NCBI GenBank assembly: GCA_046758065.1
Contig: JBHHZM010000003.1
Coordinates: forward strand, 1-50,716
DNA: 50,716 bases
DNA from: JBHHZM01 sp046758065
GTDB taxonomy: Bacteria > Pseudomonadota > Alphaproteobacteria > JAAXGF01
Direction: 5' to 3'
Shown: one piece after another, positions 9,483 through 16,921 of the stretch
How the letters are laid out: each line of letters starts with the position of its first letter
Numbering within the stretch: position 1 is the first letter of the stretch
The notes under the pieces: generated by a model
What the model saw: only the letters and a program-made list of their open reading frames with translations
Told to the model about the DNA's origin: nothing
The model's database searches: none
Position numbers and translations under genes: made by a program

Positions 9483-10547
9483 ATGAATTTCTGCAGCGAC
9501 AACACCACCGGCGTGGCGCCCGAGATCATGGAGGCACTCGCGCGGGCCAACCGTGGTCAGGACGATTCCTACGGCGAGGACGCGACAACCGGCCGGCTCG
9601 TCGCACGCCTTTCCGAGCTGTTCGAGACCGACGTCGCGGTCTTCCCGGTGGGGACCGGGACGGCGGCGAACGCGCTTGCGCTCTCGGTCATGACGCCGCC
9701 GTTCGGCGCCGTCTACTGCCACCGCGAGGCCCATATCGCGGTCGATGAGTGCGGCGCGCCCGAGTTCTATACCGGCGGCGCCAAGCTGGTCCCGCTCGAC
9801 GGCCGCGACGGCAAGCTCGAAGCCGATGCGCTGAACGAGGCCGTCGCCGGTGCCGGCGTCGGCGACGTCCACAAGGCGCAGCCGGCGGTGCTGAGCCTGA
9901 CCCAGGCGAGCGAGTGCGGCACGGTCTATTCGCTCGACGAGCTCGCGGCGCTGGCCGAGGTCGCCCGCCGCCACGGTCTCGGACTGCACATGGACGGCGC
10001 CCGGCTGGCCAACGCGCTGGCGACGCTCGGCTGCACGCCCGCCGAGGCGACCTGGCGCGCGGGCGTCCGCGTGCTGTCCTTCGGCGCGACCAAGAACGGC
10101 GCCATGGCGGCCGAGGCGATCGTGGTTTTCGATCGCGGACTCGCCGCCGAACTTGCCTACCGGCACAAGCGCGGCGGCCACCTGTTTTCCAAGATGCGCT
10201 TTCTTTCGGCGCAGCTCGAGGCTTATGTCGACGACGGCCTGTGGCTCGCCAACGCGGCGCACGCCAACCGCCTCGCGGCGATATTCGCCGAGGGTCTTCC
10301 GGCGATTCCGGGCGCGGCGCTCCTCTTTCCGGTACAGGCCAACGAAGTGTTCGTACGGCTGCCCGAGCCGGTCATCGACGGCCTTCTGGCCGACGGCTTC
10401 GCCTTCCACCGCTGGCCCGACGACCGGTCCTCGGCCGTTCGTCTGGTGACCGCGTTCAACACCAGGGAAGAGGACGTCCGGGCCTTTCTCGAAACGGCGG
10501 ACCGCTACGCCCGCGAGACGGCTCAGAAAACCGTCGGCGCACAGTAA
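9483..10547 (+). CDS. ltaE: Low-specificity L-threonine aldolase
   Basis: PLP enzyme that cleaves threonine/allo-threonine to glycine and acetaldehyde. The 354-residue protein is fold-type I: N-terminal SDNTTGVAPEI and DDSYGEDATTGRL, His80 in YCHREAHI (stacks on PLP), HMDGARLANAL with Asp171, and the Schiff-base Lys204 in SFGATKNGAMAAEA. A strong ribosome-binding site (GGAGG) lies upstream. The 3' end overlaps the convergent lipoprotein gene by 25 bases. Confidence 0.92.
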   Translation: MNFCSDNTTGVAPEIMEALARANRGQDDSYGEDATTGRLVARLSELFETDVAVFPVGTGTAANALALSVMTPPFGAVYCHREAHIAVDECGAPEFYTGGAKLVPLDGRDGKLEADALNEAVAGAGVGDVHKAQPAVLSLTQASECGTVYSLDELAALAEVARRHGLGLHMDGARLANALATLGCTPAEATWRAGVRVLSFGATKNGAMAAEAIVVFDRGLAAELAYRHKRGGHLFSKMRFLSAQLEAYVDDGLWLANAAHANRLAAIFAEGLPAIPGAALLFPVQANEVFVRLPEPVIDGLLADGFAFHRWPDDRSSAVRLVTAFNTREEDVRAFLETADRYARETAQKTVGAQ

Positions 10548-11917
10548 AGGCTGCGGCGCTTCAGCTCGCTGCACAGCGCCTGGGCGCTTGCTTGGTCTCG
10601 GACCGGCCCGAGGTGGAGCTGGTAGAACACCCCCTTTTCGCGGCCGAGATCGACGCGGGCGATGCGTGGGCCGAGCCCGGCGAGCACGTCGCCGTAAGCG
10701 GCGTGCAGCTCGTCCCAGGCGCGTCGCGCGCGCTCGGGCGTGCGGAACGAGGACACGTGTACGCCGACCGGTTTTTCGCCGCCAGTGGCGGAGTCGCCGG
10801 CGGTTGGCGCCGGCAGTGCCTTTTCCGCGGGCGGCGCGGCAGCGGGTTGCGTGGTTGTGATCCGGCGACGGATATGCGGCGTCGCTCCTGCCCGGGTGAC
10901 GGACGGCGCCGGCGGCGGTTCCGCGGTTGCGGCCGGCGGCGCCGCAGGCTCCGCGGCGGCCTCGGCCGTTGTCCCGGCCCCGTCTTCGGTCGCGCCGGCC
11001 TGCGTCTCCGCAACCGTCCTGGTGCGCGCCAGACGTTCGGCGCGCTCGCGTTGACGCTCCGTATCGGTGATGAAGTTCGCGGCGCGCAGGCGATCGAGCC
11101 GGGCGAGCGCCGGCTGCGGGTCGGGCGAGACCGCGGGCGCGGAGGGCGTGTGGAGGGCGTCGCCGGGCCGCAGCGGCAGCAGCCCATCGAGGATGGCGGT
11201 GCGCTCGAGCGCGTACTCGGCCGGCGTCAGCGCGCCGGCGTCGCGAAACTGCGCGATCGCCCCGAGCCGCTTGACCAGATGATCGACGCGCGGCGCCGGC
11301 AGGCCGACGAGCGGAGAGGCGGGCGGTCCCGTCAGCGGCAGCAGCGCGCCCAGGTTCGCTTGGCGCCGGGCCTCGTATTCGGCCGGCGTGATCAGTCCCG
11401 CCTCGCGCAGTTGGGCGAGCGCGGCGAAACGTTCGAGCGTGGCGCGTTCGACATCTTCGGGCCCGGGCGGCGGCGGCGGTTTCTCGGCCAGCGCCGTCTC
11501 GAGCCCTGCGAGGTTGTTGTGCGCGATCTCCACCAGACCGAGGCCGATGTGGTTCTCGCGCGTCGCCGTGATCGCGGTCGCCGCCGGGTTCAGCGCGATC
11601 ACCTTGCGGTAGAGCGCCTGCGCCTCCGCCGCCCGTCCGGTCGACTGGTAGACCACGCCGAGGTTGAGCAGGGCGTAGGGATTGTGCGGGTTGATCGCCA
11701 GCGCCGAGTTGAGATGGGTCTCGGCCAGGGTCAGATTGCCGGCGGCGATCGCCGCGTAGCCGAGATCGGCGAGCCGCTGGTCGTTGGGAACCTCGGGTTC
11801 GGAGGCGGTGATCGCCTCGGTAGCGATGCGATACTGCCGCGCCGCTTCGGGCAGCAGGCTGGCGCAGCCCGCCAGACTCCAGGCGGCGACCAGCACGACG
11901 AGGGTCAAGCGCGTCAC
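10523..11917 (-). CDS. TPR / SHOCT-like / SPOR-domain lipoprotein
   Basis: A 464-residue predicted lipoprotein. A GTG start at 11917 gives a signal peptide ending in the lipobox LAGC (Cys18), with GGTAGGGG as ribosome-binding site. The frame is open upstream but has no secretion signal there. Domains: two TPR-like repeats at about 45-110; three SHOCT-like helical units at 160-195, 213-249 and 268-300, the first two sharing the pattern AG-LTPAEY--R; an Ala/Pro-rich linker at 305-383; and a C-terminal SPOR peptidoglycan-binding domain at 385-464. This points to an outer-membrane-anchored periplasmic protein that binds denuded septal peptidoglycan. It may act in division or envelope assembly, but the exact role is unknown. 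Confidence 0.82.
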   Translation of the reverse strand: MTRLTLVVLVAAWSLAGCASLLPEAARQYRIATEAITASEPEVPNDQRLADLGYAAIAAGNLTLAETHLNSALAINPHNPYALLNLGVVYQSTGRAAEAQALYRKVIALNPAATAITATRENHIGLGLVEIAHNNLAGLETALAEKPPPPPGPEDVERATLERFAALAQLREAGLITPAEYEARRQANLGALLPLTGPPASPLVGLPAPRVDHLVKRLGAIAQFRDAGALTPAEYALERTAILDGLLPLRPGDALHTPSAPAVSPDPQPALARLDRLRAANFITDTERQRERAERLARTRTVAETQAGATEDGAGTTAEAAAEPAAPPAATAEPPPAPSVTRAGATPHIRRRITTTQPAAAPPAEKALPAPTAGDSATGGEKPVGVHVSSFRTPERARRAWDELHAAYGDVLAGLGPRIARVDLGREKGVFYQLHLGPVRDQASAQALCSELKRRSLYCAPTVF

Positions 11918-12070
11918 CCTGCCCCTACCTTTCCGCTTGTCCGGGGGCGCCCGACCGCCGCGCGCCCCTTGCAACCCGGCATGATTCCGCCAGCCCGCGG
12001 TTAAGGTTCGGTAAAGGCAGCGGAATAAGACGCCGCGGGAAGCGACGGAATCGGCGGGGAACGCCGGCGG

Positions 12071-12099
12071 TTGACCGCGTCGCCGGGGTTGGGTATGAC
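12071..12099 (+). promoter_or_regulatory. Predicted sigma-70 promoter of tRNA-Glu
   Basis: TTGACC at 12071-12076 and TATGAC at 12094-12099 are separated by exactly 17 bases. The pair ends 16 bases before the mature 5' end of the tRNA, which is normal spacing for a tRNA promoter. Confidence 0.7.
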
Positions 12100-12115
12100 T
12101 CTCGCCCGGCCCGGC

Positions 12116-12191
12116 GTCCCCATCGTCTAGCGGCCCAGGACATCGCCCTCTCACGGCGAAAACGGGGGTTCGATTCCCCCTGGGGACGCCA
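12116..12191 (+). tRNA. tRNA-Glu (anticodon CTC)
   Basis: A 76-base cloverleaf with encoded CCA. The acceptor stem GTCCCCA (12116-12122) pairs with TGGGGAC (12181-12187). The anticodon stem TCGCC/GGCGA encloses loop CTCTCAC, placing anticodon CTC at 12150-12152, which reads GAG. The T-arm GGGGG-TTCGATT-CCCCC is perfect. The discriminator base is G. A good promoter precedes it. Confidence 0.96.
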
Positions 12192-12438
12192 ATAAAATCA
12201 AAGAGTTAGGCTACACCTGGGCAGACCGAAACCGGATTTAGGTAATATTTCTCAACTATTTTTGGCGACTCGGTGCGCTCGCCGGCGGCCAGGAGCGCGA
12301 CCGTGTCGTGATGCGCGCGCCGGCCGTCGGACACCCGCACGTGCCGTCGCGAGCCCCATCCTAGCCGTCTCGCGCCTCCGGGGGTAGCCGCTCCGCACCG
12401 TCGTATTATACTGCCTGAGCGGACTGCGGAGTGAGGCG

Positions 12439-12798
12439 ATGAGCGAAAGCGAGCGCGACGACACCGACATCGGGGACATCAAGGCGCGCCTGATGGCGCG
12501 CCGCGCCGAGCTCGTGGACGGCAGCAAAACCAGCGCCGAAAGCCGCCGGCCGGTCGAGCTCGACCCGTCGCGCCTCGGCCGGCTGTCGCGCATGGACGCG
12601 CTTCAGGAACAGGCCATGGCCGTCGAGGCCGAGCGCCGGCGGGGCCTCGAAATCAAACGGATCGACGCCGCGCTGACCCGCATCGACGAGGGCGAATACG
12701 GCTATTGCGTCACCTGCGGCGACGCGATTGCGGCGAAACGTCTCGCCCTCGACCCGGCCGCCGCCGTCTGCGTCGCCTGCGCACACGGCGGCTGCTGA
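12439..12798 (+). CDS. DksA/TraR-type C4 zinc-finger protein
   Basis: A 119-residue member of the DksA/TraR family, which binds the secondary channel of RNA polymerase. The N-terminal half is a helical coiled coil. The C-terminal zinc finger has Cys90, Cys93, Cys111 and Cys114 in GYCVTCGDAIAAKRLALDP...CVAC. At 119 residues it is shorter than Escherichia coli DksA (151), so it may be an accessory member and not the main stringent-response DksA. The coiled-coil tip shows no obvious DxxDxA motif. The preceding 247 bases after the tRNA hold no gene I can support. Confidence 0.87.
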   Translation: MSESERDDTDIGDIKARLMARRAELVDGSKTSAESRRPVELDPSRLGRLSRMDALQEQAMAVEAERRRGLEIKRIDAALTRIDEGEYGYCVTCGDAIAAKRLALDPAAAVCVACAHGGC

Positions 12799-12869
12799 TC
12801 GAGCGCCGTTACGACGGGTGGACCGTTGCTTCGGTCCGGTTGCGCGCGCCGCGCAACGACGCCGGCCCC

Positions 12870-13445
12870 TCAGCTTCCGGCAAGGCGGTCGTGAGTCCAG
12901 ACATAGTCGTTGCCGGGGGCCAACTTGTGGCAGGCGATGCAGCCCTTGCTCATGCCCTTGGCGACGCGTCCGGCAAGCTTCATCCCTTTGGGATTTGTCT
13001 TGAGCGATCCGTCGGGCGCATATTTTACCCAGAACCAGTCTTGATTTTGGGGATCGTACCCCGCGGCGCGTTTGAACATCACGGTAATCGACTTGAGATA
13101 TTTGCCGGGATCGGCAAAAACATCCTCGTCGTCGATATTCTTGCCGCCGTAGTTCTTTTTCACCATGACGACGCCGCTGTGACCGTTAACCGCCACCTTC
13201 CCTTGGATGAATTCGAGTACGGCGCCGTGTGGCTTCTTGCCTTTGTAGGGGTAGGTCAAGATCGTACCGGGACCGACGAATTTTGCGGCTGCAAGCACGT
13301 TCCATAGCTGTGCGGCATACGCCGTGTCCGCGGGGCCGCCGAAAGGCGGCTGGGCGGCAACCTGCGTGCTGGTCGCGGCGTATCCGGCACACGCGGCGAG
13401 GGTTATCGTCACGGTCGCAAACAGTAGGCGTCGAAGCTGTTCCAT
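12870..13445 (-). CDS. Cytochrome P460 family protein
   Basis: A 191-residue exported c-type cytochrome. The N-terminal segment is a signal peptide (hydrophobic 7-22, with a lipobox-like LAAC at 16-19). The single heme motif CIACH is at 169-173 near the C-terminus, as in P460 and cytochrome c'-beta proteins. The VMFKR segment at 122-126 lies where P460 enzymes carry the Lys that cross-links to heme; whether the cross-link forms cannot be read from sequence. Family members oxidise hydroxylamine or bind NO in the periplasm. Ribosome-binding site GGGAGGAG. It stands alone, divergent from phoR. Confidence 0.87.
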   Translation of the reverse strand: MEQLRRLLFATVTITLAACAGYAATSTQVAAQPPFGGPADTAYAAQLWNVLAAAKFVGPGTILTYPYKGKKPHGAVLEFIQGKVAVNGHSGVVMVKKNYGGKNIDDEDVFADPGKYLKSITVMFKRAAGYDPQNQDWFWVKYAPDGSLKTNPKGMKLAGRVAKGMSKGCIACHKLAPGNDYVWTHDRLAGS

Positions 13446-13576
13446 GGGTCTCCTCCCTCAATACACAAATGATTTGCCGTCCGGTGACCACGCGGAACCG
13501 CGTTCCGACTGCGCGGCGCGACCGGAAAACGGCAAGGGATACGGCGCTGACACTACAGGACGCCCGGAGGTTCATC

Positions 13577-13618
13577 ATGGCGAAACGAATGATATCACAA
13601 GAAATTGAAATCGGTTGA
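13577..13618 (+). CDS. Possible 13-codon leader peptide upstream of phoR
   Basis: ATG at 13577 is preceded by GGAGG at optimal spacing (6 bases) and opens a 13-codon frame (MAKRMISQEIEIG). It ends at TGA 13618, about 70 bases before phoR. Nothing else in the 244-base gap between the cytochrome and phoR looks coding. The AT-richer codons differ from the neighbours. It may be a real mini-ORF, a decayed gene end or chance. Confidence 0.2.
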   Translation: MAKRMISQEIEIG

Positions 13619-13689
13619 GCGACAATTGCGCCTCGGCTCGATCCGCTGGATTCGCCGGGTTTTCGCCGCCGGCGCCAACGGGGTAGACT

Positions 13690-14799
13690 GTGCCTGGCAT
13701 GACGGAGAAAACCGCAGTCGAGGCGGGCGTCGAATCGCGGATCGTCGGGCGCATCCTCGAGGCGCTCGCGGATCCCGCCGTGCTGCTCGACAGCGCGCGC
13801 GCGGTGCTGGCGGCGAATTCGGCGGCGCACGATCTCCTGAAACCCGGGGCGCTCGGCCGCGATCTCGCACTCTCCCTGCGTCACCCCCGCGTACTCGAAG
13901 CCGCCGACCAAGCCCTGAAAAGCACGGCGGCGGTCGAGATCGAGGTGACGCTGCCCGACGCGGTGCCGTGCATCTACCGGGTCCGCGCGGCGCCGCTTGC
14001 CGGTGTGGCCAGCGAAGGCGCGGCGGTATTGCTCGTCCTCCACGACGTTACGCCGTCGCGCAACGCCGAGCGCATGCGCGCCGATTTCGTCGCCAACGTC
14101 AGCCACGAACTGCGCTCCCCGCTGACCTCGCTGCTCGGTTTCATCGAGACCCTGCGCGGGCCGGCCCGCGGCGACGACGCCGCGCGCGAACGCTTTCTCA
14201 AGGTGATGGAGGGGGAAGCCAAGCGTATGACGCGCCTGATTCAGGATCTTCTTTCCCTATCGCGGGTCGAGGCCGACGAACATGTTCCGCCGCGCGGCGA
14301 GGCCGACGTGGCCGACGTGCTGCGCGAGATCGCCGACAGCGTCGCCCTGCGGGCCGCGGAGCGCGGCATGACGATCGAACTCGACTGCGCCGAAGGGCTG
14401 CCGCCCGCCCACGGCGATCGCGACGAAATTACGCTCGTCTTCCGCAATCTGCTCGACAACGCGGTCAACTACGGCCGCGAGGACACGACGGTCGCCGTCA
14501 CGGCGCGCCCCGTCGCCCGCATCCCCGGCGGCGACGGGCCCGGAATCGCCGTCGCCATACACGATCGCGGCGAGGGCATCGCGTCCGAGCACATCCCGCG
14601 GCTGACCGAGCGCTTCTACCGCGTCGACAAGGGACGCTCTCGCGAGATGGGCGGAACCGGTCTGGGGCTCGCCATCGTCAAGCACATCGTCAGTCACCAT
14701 CGCGGCGTTCTCGCCATCGACAGCACGCCCGGGAAGGGTAGTGTGTTCACGGTCTTCCTGCCCGTCGCCGGCCGCGATGCGGCGGCGTCACCGCCGTGA
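13690..14799 (+). CDS. phoR: Phosphate-regulon sensor histidine kinase PhoR, without membrane anchor
   Basis: Histidine kinase of 369 residues (GTG start at 13690; ATG at 13699 is a near alternative). It has a PAS-like domain at about 20-120, a HisKA domain with phospho-accepting His139 in FVANVSHELRSPLTSLLGF, the N-box FRNLLDNAVNYG, and ATP-binding DRGEGI and GGTGLGLAIVKH. No transmembrane segment is visible, unlike E. coli PhoR, so membrane signalling would have to come through the Pst complex and PhoU. The phosphate role is inferred from position directly ahead of pstSCAB-phoU-phoB. Confidence 0.9.
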   Translation: MPGMTEKTAVEAGVESRIVGRILEALADPAVLLDSARAVLAANSAAHDLLKPGALGRDLALSLRHPRVLEAADQALKSTAAVEIEVTLPDAVPCIYRVRAAPLAGVASEGAAVLLVLHDVTPSRNAERMRADFVANVSHELRSPLTSLLGFIETLRGPARGDDAARERFLKVMEGEAKRMTRLIQDLLSLSRVEADEHVPPRGEADVADVLREIADSVALRAAERGMTIELDCAEGLPPAHGDRDEITLVFRNLLDNAVNYGREDTTVAVTARPVARIPGGDGPGIAVAIHDRGEGIASEHIPRLTERFYRVDKGRSREMGGTGLGLAIVKHIVSHHRGVLAIDSTPGKGSVFTVFLPVAGRDAAASPP

Positions 14800-14803
14800 T
14801 CTG

Positions 14804-14832
14804 CTGTCATAAAACCGTCATCGGGCCGTCAT
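14804..14832 (+). promoter_or_regulatory. Pho box: three PhoB half-sites before pstS
   Basis: Three 7-base direct repeats, CTGTCAT (14804), CCGTCAT (14815) and CCGTCAT (14826), repeat every 11 bases with A- or G-rich 4-base spacers. This is the PhoB recognition pattern (CTGTCAT-N4-CTGTCAT), extended by one extra half-site. It lies about 80 bases before pstS, so phosphate starvation should activate the pst operon, which itself encodes phoB. Confidence 0.88.
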
Positions 14833-14913
14833 AAAAGGGAATCGTTCGGCGCCTAGGGTGAAAGCGGCGGCGGCTGCGCCGCCCGACCGGAGACCCCAAG
14901 GAGAACGGCTCCC

Positions 14914-15945
14914 ATGATCAGGAAAGCTCTCGTGCTCGCGGCGCTCGTCACGGTCGTCTTCGGCGGCGCGGCGCAAGCGCGCGACGAGATCCGCATCGTC
15001 GGCTCGTCGACCGTATTCCCCTTTTCGGCGGCGGTGGCCGAGCAGTTCGCGCGGACCACGGCGTTCAAGGCGCCGGTGGTCGAAAGCACCGGGACGGGCG
15101 GCGGCTTCAAGCTGTTCTGCGCCGGCGGCGGCGACGCCCATCCCGACATCGCCAACGCTTCGCGGCGCATCAAGCGCTCCGAGGTCGAACGCTGCCGCAA
15201 GAACGGCGTCACCGGGATCGTCGAGATCAAGATCGGCTACGACGGCATCGTGATGGCCAATGCGGGTCGGGCGCCGGACATGGCGCTGAGCCTGCGCGAC
15301 CTCTACCTCGCGCTCGCCAAGTCGGTGCCCGCTGGCGACGGCCGTCTGGTCCCCAACCCCTATCGCACCTGGAAGGACGTGAACCCGCGGCTTCCCGACA
15401 CCCGGATCGAGGTGCTCGGCCCGCCGCCGACCTCGGGCACGCGCGACGCCTTCGCCGAACTCGTCATGGAAGGGGGCTGCAAGACGTTCGACTGGATCGC
15501 GGCGCTCAAGAACACGGACGAGTCGCGCTACAAGACGGTCTGTCACACCGTCCGCGAGGACGGCGGCTACATCGAGGCCGGCGAAAACGACAACCTGATC
15601 GTTCGGAAACTCGAGGCGAATCCGAAGGCCATCGGAATTTTCGGTTTCAGCTTCCTCGACCAGAATACCGACAAGATCAAGGGCGGTGTGATCGACGGGG
15701 TCGAGCCGACCTTCGAAAACATCGCCGACGGGAAGTATCCGGTGTCGCGGCCGCGTTTCTTCTATGTCAAGCAGTCGCGGGTCGGGAAGATCCCGGGGAT
15801 TCGCGAATACCTCGCCGAGTTCACGAGCGAGCGGGCCTGGGGGCTCGACGGCTATCTCGCCGACAAGGGCCTGATCCCGCTGTTGGACGAGGAGCGCGCA
15901 ACCTGGGCCGGGAAGGCGGTGGAACTTGTCAAGCTCGTCATGTAA
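14914..15945 (+). CDS. pstS: Phosphate-binding periplasmic protein PstS
   Basis: Periplasmic phosphate receptor of the Pst ABC importer, 343 residues. The signal peptide (1-22) ends near AQA. Phosphate-contact segments are visible: GSSTVFPF, ESTGTGGGFKLF, NASRRIKRSE and PTSGTRDAF. The ribosome-binding site AAGGAGA is strong. A Pho box lies upstream. Two cysteines (in LFCAGGG and GGCK) and further ones suggest disulfides in the periplasm. First gene of pstSCAB-phoU-phoB. Confidence 0.96.
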   Translation: MIRKALVLAALVTVVFGGAAQARDEIRIVGSSTVFPFSAAVAEQFARTTAFKAPVVESTGTGGGFKLFCAGGGDAHPDIANASRRIKRSEVERCRKNGVTGIVEIKIGYDGIVMANAGRAPDMALSLRDLYLALAKSVPAGDGRLVPNPYRTWKDVNPRLPDTRIEVLGPPPTSGTRDAFAELVMEGGCKTFDWIAALKNTDESRYKTVCHTVREDGGYIEAGENDNLIVRKLEANPKAIGIFGFSFLDQNTDKIKGGVIDGVEPTFENIADGKYPVSRPRFFYVKQSRVGKIPGIREYLAEFTSERAWGLDGYLADKGLIPLLDEERATWAGKAVELVKLVM

Positions 15946-16921
15946 CGCCGCGGCGCTCGTCGCCGGCGTCGGCGCGGGCGGCAAGCGCCTCGCGTCGGCG
16001 CGCGGCGCGCGGGTCTGGCGCGACCGGGTCGTGCTCGGCGTTCTCTTCCTCTGTTCGGCGGTCGCCGTGCTCACGACCGTCGGCATTGTGGCGTCGCTGT
16101 TGTTCGAGTCGCTTCGGTTCTTTCGCCTAGTGCCGCTGGGCGATTTTCTTTTCGGTCTCGAATGGTCGCCGCAGACCGCGATTCGCAGCGATCAGGTCGG
16201 CAGTTCGGGCGCGTTCGGCGCCGTGCCGCTGTTCGCCGGAACCGCGCTGATCAGCGCCGTGGCGCTTTCGGTCGCCGCGCCCGTCGGCCTGTTCGCCGCC
16301 ATCTATCTCTCCGAATACGCCGCGCCCCGGCTGCGCGACACGATCAAGCCAACCCTCGAAGTCCTGTCGGGCATTCCCACCGTCGTCTACGGCTTCGTCG
16401 CCGCCCTGCTCGTGGCGCCGCTGCTGCGCGGCGCCGGCGAGGCCGCGGGTTTCGTCGTCGCTTCCGAAAGCGCGCTGGCGGCCGGCGCCGTGATGGGCGT
16501 GATGATCCTGCCGATGGTCTCTTCGCTCGCCGACGACGCCATGCGCGCCGTCCCGCAAAGCCTGCGCGCCGGCGCCTACGCCCTCGGCGCGACCCAGGGC
16601 GAGGCGATTCGCCGTGTCGTGCTGCCGGCGGCGCTGCCCGGCATCGCCGGCGGGCTGCTGCTGGCGACGTCGCGCGCCATCGGCGAAACCATGATCGTGG
16701 TCATGGCCGCCGGGTTTTCGGCGAACCTCACCGCCAACCCCCTGGAGGCGGTGACCACCGTGACCGTGCAGATCGTCGCGCTGCTGACCGGCGATCAGGA
16801 ATTCGACAGCGCGAAGACGCTCTCGGCCTTCGCCCTCGGGCTCGTCCTGTTCCTCGTCACCCTGGTGTTCAACGTGATCGCGCTCGGGATCGTGCGGCGC
16901 TACGGCGAGACCTATGACTGA
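15926..16921 (+). CDS. pstC: Phosphate ABC transporter permease PstC
   Basis: Inner-membrane permease of 331 residues with about six hydrophobic segments and the binding-protein-dependent transport loop GAYALGATQGEAIRRVVLP that docks on PstB. I take the TTG at 15926 as start. It overlaps pstS by 20 bases and has GGAAGGCGG upstream. No ATG or GTG occurs in frame before the first membrane segment. Translation is probably coupled to pstS. Confidence 0.92.
   Translation: MSSSSCNAAALVAGVGAGGKRLASARGARVWRDRVVLGVLFLCSAVAVLTTVGIVASLLFESLRFFRLVPLGDFLFGLEWSPQTAIRSDQVGSSGAFGAVPLFAGTALISAVALSVAAPVGLFAAIYLSEYAAPRLRDTIKPTLEVLSGIPTVVYGFVAALLVAPLLRGAGEAAGFVVASESALAAGAVMGVMILPMVSSLADDAMRAVPQSLRAGAYALGATQGEAIRRVVLPAALPGIAGGLLLATSRAIGETMIVVMAAGFSANLTANPLEAVTTVTVQIVALLTGDQEFDSAKTLSAFALGLVLFLVTLVFNVIALGIVRRYGETYD

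Noticed and set aside
12192..12262. AT-rich DNA directly after tRNA-Glu as a genomic-island attachment site
   Set aside because: tRNA 3' ends are common integration sites, but no integrase, no repeat of the tRNA end and no accessory genes follow; the next gene is a core DksA-type gene.
12391..12431. Inverted repeat CTCCGCA...TGCGGAG masking the ribosome-binding site of the DksA-type gene
   Set aside because: A TATTAT element at 12404 would start transcription after the left arm, so the hairpin may not form in RNA; evidence too thin.
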